A program made the translations under genes and the position numbers. A DNA stretch of 64,000 nucleotides. It comes from Stenotrophomonas sp. UBA7346 (GTDB taxonomy: Bacteria; Pseudomonadota; Gammaproteobacteria; Xanthomonadales; Xanthomonadaceae). Of this stretch, positions 7,851-15,151 are shown piece after piece (the stretch's first letter is position 1; each line of letters begins with the position of its first letter). The stretch covers positions 55,991-119,990 of the forward strand of contig DKPB01000081.1 in NCBI GenBank assembly GCA_002471015.1, read 5' to 3'. The notes under the pieces were generated by a model. That model was given only the letters and a program-made list of their open reading frames with translations, searched no databases and was not told the DNA's origin.

Positions 7851-8282
7851 TCAGACCGGCTGCACCTTCAGGGTCATGCCATCCACGGCCACCACCCGCA
7901 CCCGGCTGCCGCTGGGCAGGTCTGGCCCGGACACCACCCACAACGCATCGTCGGCCTTGGCCCGGCCGGTGCCATCGATGATGGCCTGCTCCAGCTCCAG
8001 CACGCGTCCGACCAGTTGTTCGGCGCGGCGGTTGAGCAAGGGCTGGTCGCTGGGCCGTGCGCGTTGACGGAACCAGGTGCGGTAGACCTGGATCGCAACA
8101 AAGCTCAGCACCACGAACAGGATGACCTGCAGCAGCATCGTCATGCCCTCGAATGCCCATACCAGCAGGAACACGATGGCCGCGGCGATGCCCATCCACA
8201 ACATGAAGGCACCTGGTGCCAGTGCTTCGGCGGCAAACAACCCCACCGCCAGCGCCGCCCATACCACCACTTCCCAGCGCAT
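7851..8282 (-). CDS. NfeD-like membrane protein
   Basis: The 143-aa protein has two or three membrane helices in the first 75 residues (VVVWAALAVGLFAAEALA; MLWMGIAAAIVFLLVWAF; LLQVILFVVLSFVAIQVY) and then a small beta-rich domain (GRVLELEQAIIDGTGRAKAD ... GSRVRVVAVDGMTLKVQPV), the short NfeD1b layout with an OB-fold tail. NfeD proteins act with SPFH-domain partners in membrane microdomains. The stomatin-like gene immediately upstream ends 3 bp before this start, supporting such a pairing. It is the short form without a ClpP-like protease domain. Confidence 0.88.
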   Translation of the reverse strand: MRWEVVVWAALAVGLFAAEALAPGAFMLWMGIAAAIVFLLVWAFEGMTMLLQVILFVVLSFVAIQVYRTWFRQRARPSDQPLLNRRAEQLVGRVLELEQAIIDGTGRAKADDALWVVSGPDLPSGSRVRVVAVDGMTLKVQPV

Positions 8283-8285
8283 GGC

Positions 8286-9257
8286 TCAGCGCCCCAGCGG
8301 CGGCGGGTTGCCGCGTGTGGTCGGCTTGGCGTCGGCCTGCTTGGCGAAGGCTTCCTTGGCCAGTTCGGAGATGCCGGCAATGGAGCTGATCACCCCGGTG
8401 GCCTCCATCGGCATCAGCACCAGCTTCTGGTTGGGCGAGCTGGCCAGCTCACTGAACGCTTCCACGTACTTCTGCGCGATGAAGTAATTGATGGCCTGCA
8501 CGCTGCCATTGGCGATGGCATCGGAGACCATCGCGGTCGCCTTGGCCTCGGCCTCGGCCAGCCGCTCGCGGGCCTCGGCATCGCGAAACGCGGCTTCCTT
8601 GCGGCCCTCGGCCTCCAGCACCGCGGACTGTTTCTGGCCCTCGGCGCGGAGAATTTCGGACTGACGGATACCTTCGGCCTCAAGCACCGCCGCACGCTTG
8701 TTCTGCTCGGCCATCTTCTGCTGCTGCATCGACTGCACCAGGTTGGCCGGTGGCTGGATGTCCTTGATCTCGATCCGGGTGACCTTGACCCCCCAGGGGT
8801 TGGTGGCGTGGTCGACCACATTGAGCAGCTTGGCGTTGATGGTCTCTCGCTGGCTCAGCGATTCATCCAGATCCATCGAGCCGATCACGGTACGGATGTT
8901 GGTCTGCACCAGGGCGATCATCGCCACTTCCAGGTTGGCGACCTCATAGGCGGCCTTGGCCGCGTCCAGCACCTGGAAGAACACCACGCCATCCACGCGT
9001 ACCACGGCATTGTCCTTGGTGATGACGTCCTGGCTGGGCACGTCCAGCACCTGCTCCATCATGTTCACCTTGCGCCCCACCCCGTAGACGATGGGAATCA
9101 GGAAATGCAGGCCCGGGGTCATCGTGCTGGTGTACTTGCCGAAGCGCTCCACCGTCCATTCATAGCCCTGCGGCACCATCCGTACCGTCTTGAACAGGAT
9201 GATGATCCCTGCCACCGCCACGACCAATGCCAATACCGCTGCGCCACCGCCCATCAC
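8286..9257 (-). CDS. qmcA: SPFH/band 7 stomatin-like membrane protein (QmcA family)
   Basis: The 323-aa protein has one N-terminal membrane anchor (VLALVVAVAGIIILF, residues 8-22), then a band 7 domain beginning VRMVPQGYEWTVERFGKY, and a long charged helix rich in A, E and Q (KMAEQNKRAAVLEAEGIRQS...) that forms the coiled-coil of stomatin/flotillin oligomers. Length and motif match E. coli QmcA. Its partner NfeD follows directly, the common SPFH-NfeD operon. The likely role is a membrane scaffold or modulator of membrane proteases; the exact target cannot be inferred. Confidence 0.9.
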   Translation of the reverse strand: MMGGGAAVLALVVAVAGIIILFKTVRMVPQGYEWTVERFGKYTSTMTPGLHFLIPIVYGVGRKVNMMEQVLDVPSQDVITKDNAVVRVDGVVFFQVLDAAKAAYEVANLEVAMIALVQTNIRTVIGSMDLDESLSQRETINAKLLNVVDHATNPWGVKVTRIEIKDIQPPANLVQSMQQQKMAEQNKRAAVLEAEGIRQSEILRAEGQKQSAVLEAEGRKEAAFRDAEARERLAEAEAKATAMVSDAIANGSVQAINYFIAQKYVEAFSELASSPNQKLVLMPMEATGVISSIAGISELAKEAFAKQADAKPTTRGNPPPLGR

Positions 9258-9308
9258 CCACTCCCTGTGCCGAGTCTGCTGTCTGGCGAGTATAGGTCGC
9301 CGGCTGCG

Positions 9309-9611
9309 CTACAGGCGTACGCGCCCGCGCAGGATGTCGATGAACATCACCCAGTCACCGGCAAATGAATAGAAGGGGTGGCGGAAGGTGGCCGGGCGGT
9401 TTTTCTCGAAGAAGAAATGCCCCACCCAGGCAAAACCGTAGCCGCACAGCAGCGCGGCCAGCAACCAGCCCCACTGACCACGCCAGAGCGCCATCGACAC
9501 GCAGCCCAGCACGCCCCAGCTGCCGATGAAGTGCAGGCGCCGGCTGACGGCGTTGCTGTGCTCCTGCAGGTAGAACGGATAGAACTGGCGGAAGCTGCTG
9601 AAACGCGACAT
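9309..9611 (-). CDS. DUF962 / Mpo1-like small membrane protein
   Basis: The 100-aa protein starts at the ATG in 9609-9611 (MSRFSSFRQFYPFYLQEH). It shows the family's conserved motifs YLQEHSNAVSRRLHFIGS and GFAWVGHFFFEKNRPATFRH, with spaced His residues. The yeast member Mpo1 is an Fe(II)-dependent dioxygenase acting on 2-hydroxy fatty acids; the conserved His residues agree, but bacterial function is not established. Two hydrophobic segments lie between the motifs. A longer in-frame start exists upstream but lacks family similarity. Confidence 0.8.
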   Translation of the reverse strand: MSRFSSFRQFYPFYLQEHSNAVSRRLHFIGSWGVLGCVSMALWRGQWGWLLAALLCGYGFAWVGHFFFEKNRPATFRHPFYSFAGDWVMFIDILRGRVRL

Positions 9612-9649
9612 GGCCGGCCCCGGCGTCAGGAACGGCCAGCATAGGGCTT

Positions 9650-9973
9650 TCAGCTGCTGCGGGGCGCGAACATGATCACGGCCATGCCCAGCAGGCACAG
9701 TGCGCCACCCAACAGGTCCCAGCGGGTGGGCTTGACCGAATCGACCAACCACAGCCACAGCAGCGCCACACAGACATAGACGCCACCATAGGCGGCATAG
9801 ACGCGCCCGCTGGCAGTCGGGTGCAGGGTCAGCAACCAGGCGAACAACGCCAGACTGGCGGCGGCCGGCAGCAGCAACCATGGGCTGCCCTGCTGGCGCA
9901 GCCACACCCATGGCAGGTAGCAGCCGACGATCTCCGCCAACGCGGTCACCAGGAACAGGGCGAAGGTCTTCAC
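9650..9973 (-). CDS. ynfA: YnfA family (UPF0060) small inner-membrane protein
   Basis: The 107-aa protein starts with GTG at 9971-9973, which overlaps the mazG stop codon by GTGA, a sign of translational coupling. Four membrane helices fill the sequence (KTFALFLVTALAEIVGCYLP; LLLPAAASLALFAWLLTL; VYAAYGGVYVCVALLWLWLV; LLGGALCLLGMAVIMF). The motif GRVYAAYGGVYV and length are those of UPF0060/YnfA, related in fold to small multidrug-resistance proteins. Efflux activity has been proposed for homologues but cannot be judged here. Confidence 0.88.
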   Translation of the reverse strand: MKTFALFLVTALAEIVGCYLPWVWLRQQGSPWLLLPAAASLALFAWLLTLHPTASGRVYAAYGGVYVCVALLWLWLVDSVKPTRWDLLGGALCLLGMAVIMFAPRSS

Positions 9974-10788
9974 TGGCCGCGGCCCTTTTCTGCCTGTTTC
10001 ACCGCCTGCCACAGTGCTTCTTGCTGCTCCAGCGACAGCGCCTGCATGCCACCGCTCGATTGCGCCTGTGCTTCCATGGCACGAAAACGGCGCTCGAACT
10101 TGTGGTTGGCCAGGCGCAGCGCGCTGCCCACGTCGACCTTGGCATGGCGGGCCAGGTTGGCGCAGACAAACAACACGTCGCCCAGTTCCTCCTGCAGGCG
10201 CTGACGGTTGTCGGCACCCGCGGCGGCGGCATCGAATTCGGCCTGTACCTCGTCGACTTCCTCGCGCAGCTTGTCCAGCACCGGCGCGGCGCTGGGCCAA
10301 TCGAAACCGCTGCGCGCGGCCCGCGATTGCAGTTTGGTGGCGCGCTGCCACTCCGGCAGGCCACGGGCTATGCCGGCCAGCACGGAGTTGTCCTGGTCAC
10401 CTTTGGCCGCCCGCTCGGCACGCTTGATCGCTTCCCAGTTGGCGCTGACCTCACCGGCGCCACTGACCGCCGCATCGCCAAAGATATGCGGGTGGCGACG
10501 CTGCATCTTGCTGCTGATCGAGGCCACCACATCGCCAAAATCGAAGGCCCCCTGCTCGCTGGCCATCTGCGCGTGGAACACCACCTGCAGCAGCAGGTCG
10601 CCGAGTTCGTCCTTCAGCTCCACCAGGTCATTGCGATCAATCGCGTCGGCCACTTCGTAGGCTTCTTCCACCGTATACGGTGCGATGCTGGAGAAGTCCT
10701 GTTGCAGGTCCCACGGACACCCGCCCTGCGGGTCACGCAGGCGCGCCATGATCTGCAGCAGGGATTGGATATCGGTCAGTTCGGCCAT
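9970..10788 (-). CDS. mazG: Nucleoside triphosphate pyrophosphohydrolase MazG
   Basis: The 272-aa protein carries two MazG domains, as in E. coli. The first has LRDPQGGCPWDLQQDF then EEAYEVADAI and ELKDELGDLLLQVVFHAQ; the second has LREEVDEVQAEF and LQEELGDVLFVCANLARH. The EExxE plus ExxD pairs bind magnesium and hydrolyse NTPs to NMP and pyrophosphate, a housecleaning role that also lowers (p)ppGpp in E. coli. It starts at the ATG at 10786-10788 and overlaps ynfA by 4 bp. Confidence 0.95.
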   Translation of the reverse strand: MAELTDIQSLLQIMARLRDPQGGCPWDLQQDFSSIAPYTVEEAYEVADAIDRNDLVELKDELGDLLLQVVFHAQMASEQGAFDFGDVVASISSKMQRRHPHIFGDAAVSGAGEVSANWEAIKRAERAAKGDQDNSVLAGIARGLPEWQRATKLQSRAARSGFDWPSAAPVLDKLREEVDEVQAEFDAAAAGADNRQRLQEELGDVLFVCANLARHAKVDVGSALRLANHKFERRFRAMEAQAQSSGGMQALSLEQQEALWQAVKQAEKGRGQ

Positions 10789-10868
10789 CTGTTACCACCT
10801 TTCATGACGACGACGCCGGCGGAGGCCGGCGCGTTGTATGTGTCAAAGCAACACGAGGCAACCGGCAC

Positions 10869-11672
10869 TCACAGCCCGGCCACCCAATCGCGCCACGGCA
10901 ACGACGCATCGCCCAGGGCAACGAAATCACCGTTGAGCAGGCGCGGACGCTGGTTGTACTGGAACGGTTCGCCACTGTCGGCCGCCAGCACCACGCCACC
11001 GGCCGCCTCCAACACGCACTGGCCGGCGGCAGTATCCCACTCGCTGGTCGGGCCCAACCGCGGGTAGACGTCCAGCGTACCTTCGGCAATGCGGCAGAAC
11101 TTCAACGAGGAGCCCTGCGCTATCAGTTCGATGTCGCCCATGCGCGCCAGCAGTTCTTCGGTCCGCGGGCTGCGATGCGAACGGCTGGCAGCCACCCGCA
11201 GCGGCAGCGCTGGCGGCACGCGGGTGACAATCGCGTCCTCGCTGCTGCCATCGCGCCGGTAGGCCTTGCCGCCCCGCTGACCGTGCCAGACCACGCCGGT
11301 CACCGGCGCCTGCACCACGCCGAACACGGGCAGGCCCGCATCGATCAAGGCGATGTTGACGCTGAACTCGCCATTGCGCTTGATGAACTCGCGGGTGCCA
11401 TCCAGCGGATCAACCAGCCAGTAGCGCTGCCATTGGCGGCGGGTTTCCCATGGCAGCTGGGCCGACTCCTCCGACAGCACCGGCACATCGGGGGTCAGCG
11501 CACTGAGGCCCTGCACGATCAGCCGGTGCGCGGCCAGGTCGGCGCTGGTGACCGGGCTGTCGTCGTCCTTGCGCTGGACATCGAAACCATTGGCATAGAC
11601 CTGCAGGATCGCCGCACCGGCACGATGGCTGATGTCGATGACCGCTTCGCGCAACGCCTGGTTGATGATCAT
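10869..11672 (-). CDS. cysQ: 3'(2'),5'-bisphosphate nucleotidase CysQ
   Basis: The 267-aa protein belongs to the inositol monophosphatase superfamily. It has the metal-binding motifs EESAQLPW and WLVDPLDGTREFIKRNGEFS and the later WDTAAGQCVLEAAGG. CysQ removes the 3'-phosphate from PAP formed in sulfate assimilation. The start ATG (11670-11672) overlaps the nudE stop as ATGA, so it is translationally coupled to nudE; a longer start at 11690 would overlap nudE further and is less likely. The nudE-cysQ pair is a conserved neighbour set in gammaproteobacteria. Confidence 0.95.
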   Translation of the reverse strand: MIINQALREAVIDISHRAGAAILQVYANGFDVQRKDDDSPVTSADLAAHRLIVQGLSALTPDVPVLSEESAQLPWETRRQWQRYWLVDPLDGTREFIKRNGEFSVNIALIDAGLPVFGVVQAPVTGVVWHGQRGGKAYRRDGSSEDAIVTRVPPALPLRVAASRSHRSPRTEELLARMGDIELIAQGSSLKFCRIAEGTLDVYPRLGPTSEWDTAAGQCVLEAAGGVVLAADSGEPFQYNQRPRLLNGDFVALGDASLPWRDWVAGL

Positions 11673-12217
11673 GCGCCGCGCCCCAGCCATTCACGGGCGA
11701 TGAACAGCGCCGCCAGCGAACGCCCTTCGGAAAAATCCTCACGCAGCATCAGCTGGTCCAGTTCAGCAAGTTTCCAGGGCACCACTTCCAGCTCCTCCGG
11801 CTCGTCACCGGGCAATCGTTCCGGGTACAGGTCACGCGCCAGCACCAGCCAGGACTGGTGACTCATATAAGTAGGCGCAAGGGTCAACGCCCGCAGCGTA
11901 TCCAGCTGCCGGGCCCCATAACCGGCTTCCTCCTTGAGCTCGCGGTCGGCGGCCTGCAGCGGCGTTTCACCGGCATCGATGCGGCCCTTGACCAGCCCCA
12001 GTTCGTAGCGATGCAGCCCGGCTGCGTATTCACGCACCAGCAGCACGGTTTCATCATCCAGCATCGGCACCACCACCACCGCACCATGGCCACGGCTGAC
12101 CAGGCGCTGGAAATGGCGGCGTTCGCCGTTGGAGAACTCCAGGTCCAGCTGTTCCTGCTGGAACGGACCGATGGTTTCTTCGGTGATGCCGTGGATCTGC
12201 GGAAGCCGGCGGCTCAT
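11669..12217 (-). CDS. nudE: ADP compounds hydrolase NudE (Nudix)
   Basis: From the ATG at 12215-12217 the protein is 182 aa, matching E. coli NudE. The Nudix box appears as GRIDAGETPLQAADRELKEE followed by AGYG, with all catalytic Glu residues. The preceding VVPMLDDETVLLVREYAAG and following LAPTYMSHQSWLVLARDLYP fit this subfamily, which cleaves ADP-ribose, NADH and Ap3A. A much longer ORF continues upstream, but its extra sequence is the antisense of the rsmE leader and is not protein-like. Confidence 0.93.
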   Translation of the reverse strand: MSRRLPQIHGITEETIGPFQQEQLDLEFSNGERRHFQRLVSRGHGAVVVVPMLDDETVLLVREYAAGLHRYELGLVKGRIDAGETPLQAADRELKEEAGYGARQLDTLRALTLAPTYMSHQSWLVLARDLYPERLPGDEPEELEVVPWKLAELDQLMLREDFSEGRSLAALFIAREWLGRGA

Positions 12218-12341
12218 GCGCCACACCCGGCACGACGGCGGTAGACCGATAGAATGTGCATTGGCAGATACGTTTCCATGAACCTGAAATGCTAACAGAC
12301 CCAGCCCTCCCCCCGTTGCCCCGCCGTCATGAGGATGCCGC

Positions 12342-13076
12342 ATGCGCCTGACCCGCTGCCCCATCGCGCTGCCGTTGGCCGTGGGCCAGACCGTGGCCCT
12401 GCCCGAAGATGCCGCCAACCACCTGGTGCGGGTGATGCGCCTGCGCGAGGGCGATGCCTGCGTGCTGTTCAACGGTGACGGCCACGACTACACCGCCGTG
12501 GTGGTGGGTCTGGGCAAGCGCGAGGTCACGCTGCGGATCGATGCGGCCCAGCCCGTGCAGAACGAATCCCCGCTGGCCATCACCCTGCTGCAGGGCATTG
12601 CCCGCGGCGAAAAGATGGATCTGATCCTGCAGAAGGCAACCGAGCTGGGCGTGAACGCGATCATCCCGGTCAATGCCGAACGCACCGAGGTGAAACTGGA
12701 TGCGGCGCGTGCGGAAAAGCGCATCGCCCATTGGCGCAGTGTGGTCGCCTCGGCCTGTGGCCAGTCCGGGCGGGCGCGCATTCCCGCCATCGCCGCACCG
12801 CAGGCGCTGGCCGCTGCGGCAGCATCCTTGCCTGCGCAGACCCTGCGCCTGACCTTGGACCCGGAGGGCGAGCATCGCCTCGCCGGGCTGTCCGCTGCCC
12901 CGGCCAACGGCGTGGTGATTGCGATCGGCCCGGAAGGAGGCTGGTCACCGCGTGACCGCCAGGTACTGGCCGAGGCCGGTTTCCAGGGCCTGCAGCTGGG
13001 TCCGCGCATCCTTCGCACCGAGACCGCCGGCCTGGCCGCGATAGCTGCCCTGCAGGCGCGGCTGGGCGACCTGTAA
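12342..13076 (+). CDS. rsmE: 16S rRNA m3U1498 methyltransferase RsmE
   Basis: The 244-aa protein starts at ATG 12342 after GAGGA. It has the N-terminal PUA-like domain (HLVRVMRLREGDACVLFNGD) and the SPOUT methyltransferase core with the C-terminal knot: AIGPEGGWSPRDRQVLAEAG and LGPRILRTETAGLAAIAALQ. It methylates U1498 in the decoding region of 16S rRNA using SAM. The central motif LLQGIARGEKMDLILQKATE is also diagnostic. It is divergent from nudE. Confidence 0.96.
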   Translation: MRLTRCPIALPLAVGQTVALPEDAANHLVRVMRLREGDACVLFNGDGHDYTAVVVGLGKREVTLRIDAAQPVQNESPLAITLLQGIARGEKMDLILQKATELGVNAIIPVNAERTEVKLDAARAEKRIAHWRSVVASACGQSGRARIPAIAAPQALAAAAASLPAQTLRLTLDPEGEHRLAGLSAAPANGVVIAIGPEGGWSPRDRQVLAEAGFQGLQLGPRILRTETAGLAAIAALQARLGDL

Positions 13077-13182
13077 CCCCAATCGGCAGGCACGCCGCAA
13101 GCCGCGAAGCCCGCATGACCGGGCCGCCCTTCAAACGCAGGCATGACTTGCGCACTTCACGGCTCCCACCACGCATGCAGTC

Positions 13183-13210
13183 AAGAAAAAGCCCGGGCTG
13201 GCCCGGGCTT
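13183..13210 (-). terminator. Terminator at the end of the pil-chp operon
   Basis: AAGCCCGGGC-TG-GCCCGGGCTT is a perfect inverted repeat. On the minus strand it is followed by TTTCTTGAC. It lies about 40 bp past the chpC stop codon. Confidence 0.8.
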
Positions 13211-13248
13211 TGGCGTTGAGCTGATCGACGGACGCTGTGCCTGTCCGC

Positions 13249-13725
13249 TCAGGCCGCGATAGTGGCCAGCGCGCTGGTTACTGCCGCCTCGATCGCATCC
13301 AGGTCCGGCAGCAGGGCACTCTGTTCGCCCAGCAGCACACGCATGTGCACGCCATCGGGCAGGTTTTCTTCCGATGCGTCGGCCAGCAGGCCGTCGCGCG
13401 GCACCGCGATCAGTTGCGGGAAGCTCTGGGTCAACAGCGCGAAGTACGGCAAGTCCGGGTTACCGCCCAGCGCCTTGAGCACCACCACCTTGTTGTTGCT
13501 GCCCAGCGACTCACTGCCGTGCCCGCTCAAGCCCGCGTAGGACAGCAGCGGCACGCTCCAGCCATGCCAAGCGATCTGCCCGACCAACCAGGCCGGCGCG
13601 TTGGCCAGCGGCTGCACCGATACACGCGCCATCATTTCGGCCACGGTAGCGTTGGGCAACAGCACCCGCTCATTGCCCGACTGGATCAGGACACCGCGTA
13701 CTTCGTCTTTGTTTGCGTAGCTCAT
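13249..13725 (-). CDS. chpC: CheW-like adaptor ChpC of the Pil-Chp system
   Basis: The 158-aa protein has a CheW-type beta fold: RGVLIQSGNERVLLPNATVAE at the N-terminus, QIAWHGWSVPLLSYAGLSG in the middle, and a helical C-terminus. It is the last gene of the pil-chp operon, 26 bp after chpB, the position chpC takes in Pseudomonas and Xylella. CheW adaptors tie receptors to the kinase; a second adaptor (PilI) is encoded upstream, so ChpC may connect other inputs to ChpA. Confidence 0.85.
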   Translation of the reverse strand: MSYANKDEVRGVLIQSGNERVLLPNATVAEMMARVSVQPLANAPAWLVGQIAWHGWSVPLLSYAGLSGHGSESLGSNNKVVVLKALGGNPDLPYFALLTQSFPQLIAVPRDGLLADASEENLPDGVHMRVLLGEQSALLPDLDAIEAAVTSALATIAA

Positions 13726-13750
13726 CGTCAGTTCCTAGGCCGGAGCGATT

Positions 13751-15151
13751 TCAGTTGCCGCAATGGGCAGCCAGTTCCGCCACCAGATGTTCGGGATCAC
13801 CCGCCAGCATGCCGGCAACCGCCAGCTGGCTGGCAGCGGCCGGGTCATAGCACCCCTCGCCTACCTGGCCGGCAACCCAGCCGCCGCTGCCGGCAAATGC
13901 CAGCACCGGCTCGACCATGGCCACGTCCGCACCGCTGAGCAGCAATACCGCGCTGCCTTCGGGCTGCAGTGCTGACAGCAGATCGGAGGTCGCGGTGCTG
14001 AACACCAGCCCCGTCGCCTCGGACGCCAGGCCAACGCCATCCGGCAGGATGTAGATATTCCCCTGCTGCAGCCCCTGGCCCGGGTCGGCAAGCGCCACCG
14101 GCAGCGCTGCGGCACGCGACATCTGCTTGACCAGATTGGCATAGCGGCCGCCATCCAGACGCAGTTGCACCAGCACCGGGCGATTGAAGTCCTCGGGCAG
14201 GCCGGCCAGCACCCGGCGCACCGCATCCGGGCCACCAATACCGGCAACCAGCAGCACCGCACTGCGGCTACCACCGTCGCCGGCTTCTTCCAACTCCACC
14301 AGCGACAGCGAACTGTTCAGCAGGCTGGCCAACGCAGGCGGCGGCTCGGCCGCCAGCTCCACTGCCGGTGTGGCTTCGGTATAGGCATCGTCTTCCAGCA
14401 GCGACCATTCCGAGAAGCCCTTGCCCGCAACCGGTGTTGCCGGCGTACCCACAGGCTGTTCGGTTGCCAAGGGCAACGGTGGCGGCATGCCGCGCGCGCC
14501 TGAATCAACCGATTCCTCTGCGAACTGTGCCGGGGGTGCCGCCGAGGCGATCAGTTCCTCGAACGACAACACCTCAGCAGGGGCTTCGCGCTGCACCGGC
14601 GGCGGAGAGAAAGCCGCACTGGCAGAATCGTCTGCCTCGGCCAGGGCCGGGTCGAACTGCAAAGCCCCGTGCGATTCCGGCTGCGCCGGTTGTTCCTGTT
14701 CCTGCGGTTGTTCCTGTTCCTGCGGTTGTTCCTGCCCCGGCGCTGGCGCCTGTTCTGGCGCAGCAGGCGCAACGTCCGCATCGTTTTCCGGGCCTGGCGG
14801 CAGCACGTTGGCATGGCCCTGCAGCTTGGCTGCCAGATGGCGTACCCAGCGTTGTGCCTCCCAGCCCTCACGCCGCGCGGCCAACTCAGCCTCCTCGAAC
14901 ATCAGGTTGTACTGGCCGCTTTCCAGCACGGTTTCCAGCTGTTCCAGCGCGTCTTCGATGGCCGGTTCCAACGCCACCAGCACCACCTGTGGTGCGGCGG
15001 CCTGCAGTGCGGCCAGATCCAGCGTATTGGGGTCTTCCTCCAGCACGATGTGGCCACCCGCAGCGCTCACCCCTTCGCGCAGGCGATCGCGGGCGACGCC
15101 TGCGCGGGCCAGCAAGGCAACCAGGCAGGCAGTGTCATCAGTCGCGTGCAC
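13751..15151 (-). CDS. chpB: ChpB-like protein with degenerate receiver and CheB methylesterase domains
   Basis: From the GTG at 15149-15151 (GGGGA site 7 nt upstream) the protein is 466 aa and overlaps chpA by 14 bp; in-frame ATGs at 15172 and 15178 lack a ribosome site. Residues about 10-110 resemble a receiver fold without its acidic pocket. A Pro/Gln/Glu-rich linker (GQEQPQEQEQPQEQEQP) follows. The last 190 residues align with CheB methylesterase, but the catalytic serine region GASTGG reads VAGIGGPDA, the QHM histidine region reads VQLRLDGG, and only the Asp of the GMGxDG region may survive (SGADVAM). Methylesterase activity is therefore very unlikely; a structural or docking role is inferred. 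PilK, the matching methyltransferase, is missing from the operon. Confidence 0.8.
   Translation of the reverse strand: MHATDDTACLVALLARAGVARDRLREGVSAAGGHIVLEEDPNTLDLAALQAAAPQVVLVALEPAIEDALEQLETVLESGQYNLMFEEAELAARREGWEAQRWVRHLAAKLQGHANVLPPGPENDADVAPAAPEQAPAPGQEQPQEQEQPQEQEQPAQPESHGALQFDPALAEADDSASAAFSPPPVQREAPAEVLSFEELIASAAPPAQFAEESVDSGARGMPPPLPLATEQPVGTPATPVAGKGFSEWSLLEDDAYTEATPAVELAAEPPPALASLLNSSLSLVELEEAGDGGSRSAVLLVAGIGGPDAVRRVLAGLPEDFNRPVLVQLRLDGGRYANLVKQMSRAAALPVALADPGQGLQQGNIYILPDGVGLASEATGLVFSTATSDLLSALQPEGSAVLLLSGADVAMVEPVLAFAGSGGWVAGQVGEGCYDPAAASQLAVAGMLAGDPEHLVAELAAHCGN
14688..14733. repeat. 18-bp coding tandem repeat in chpB linker
   Basis: GGTTGTTCCTGTTCCTGC is repeated about 2.5 times, encoding the QEQEQP linker of ChpB on the minus strand. 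A change in copy number would alter linker length by six residues without a frameshift. Confidence 0.7.
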
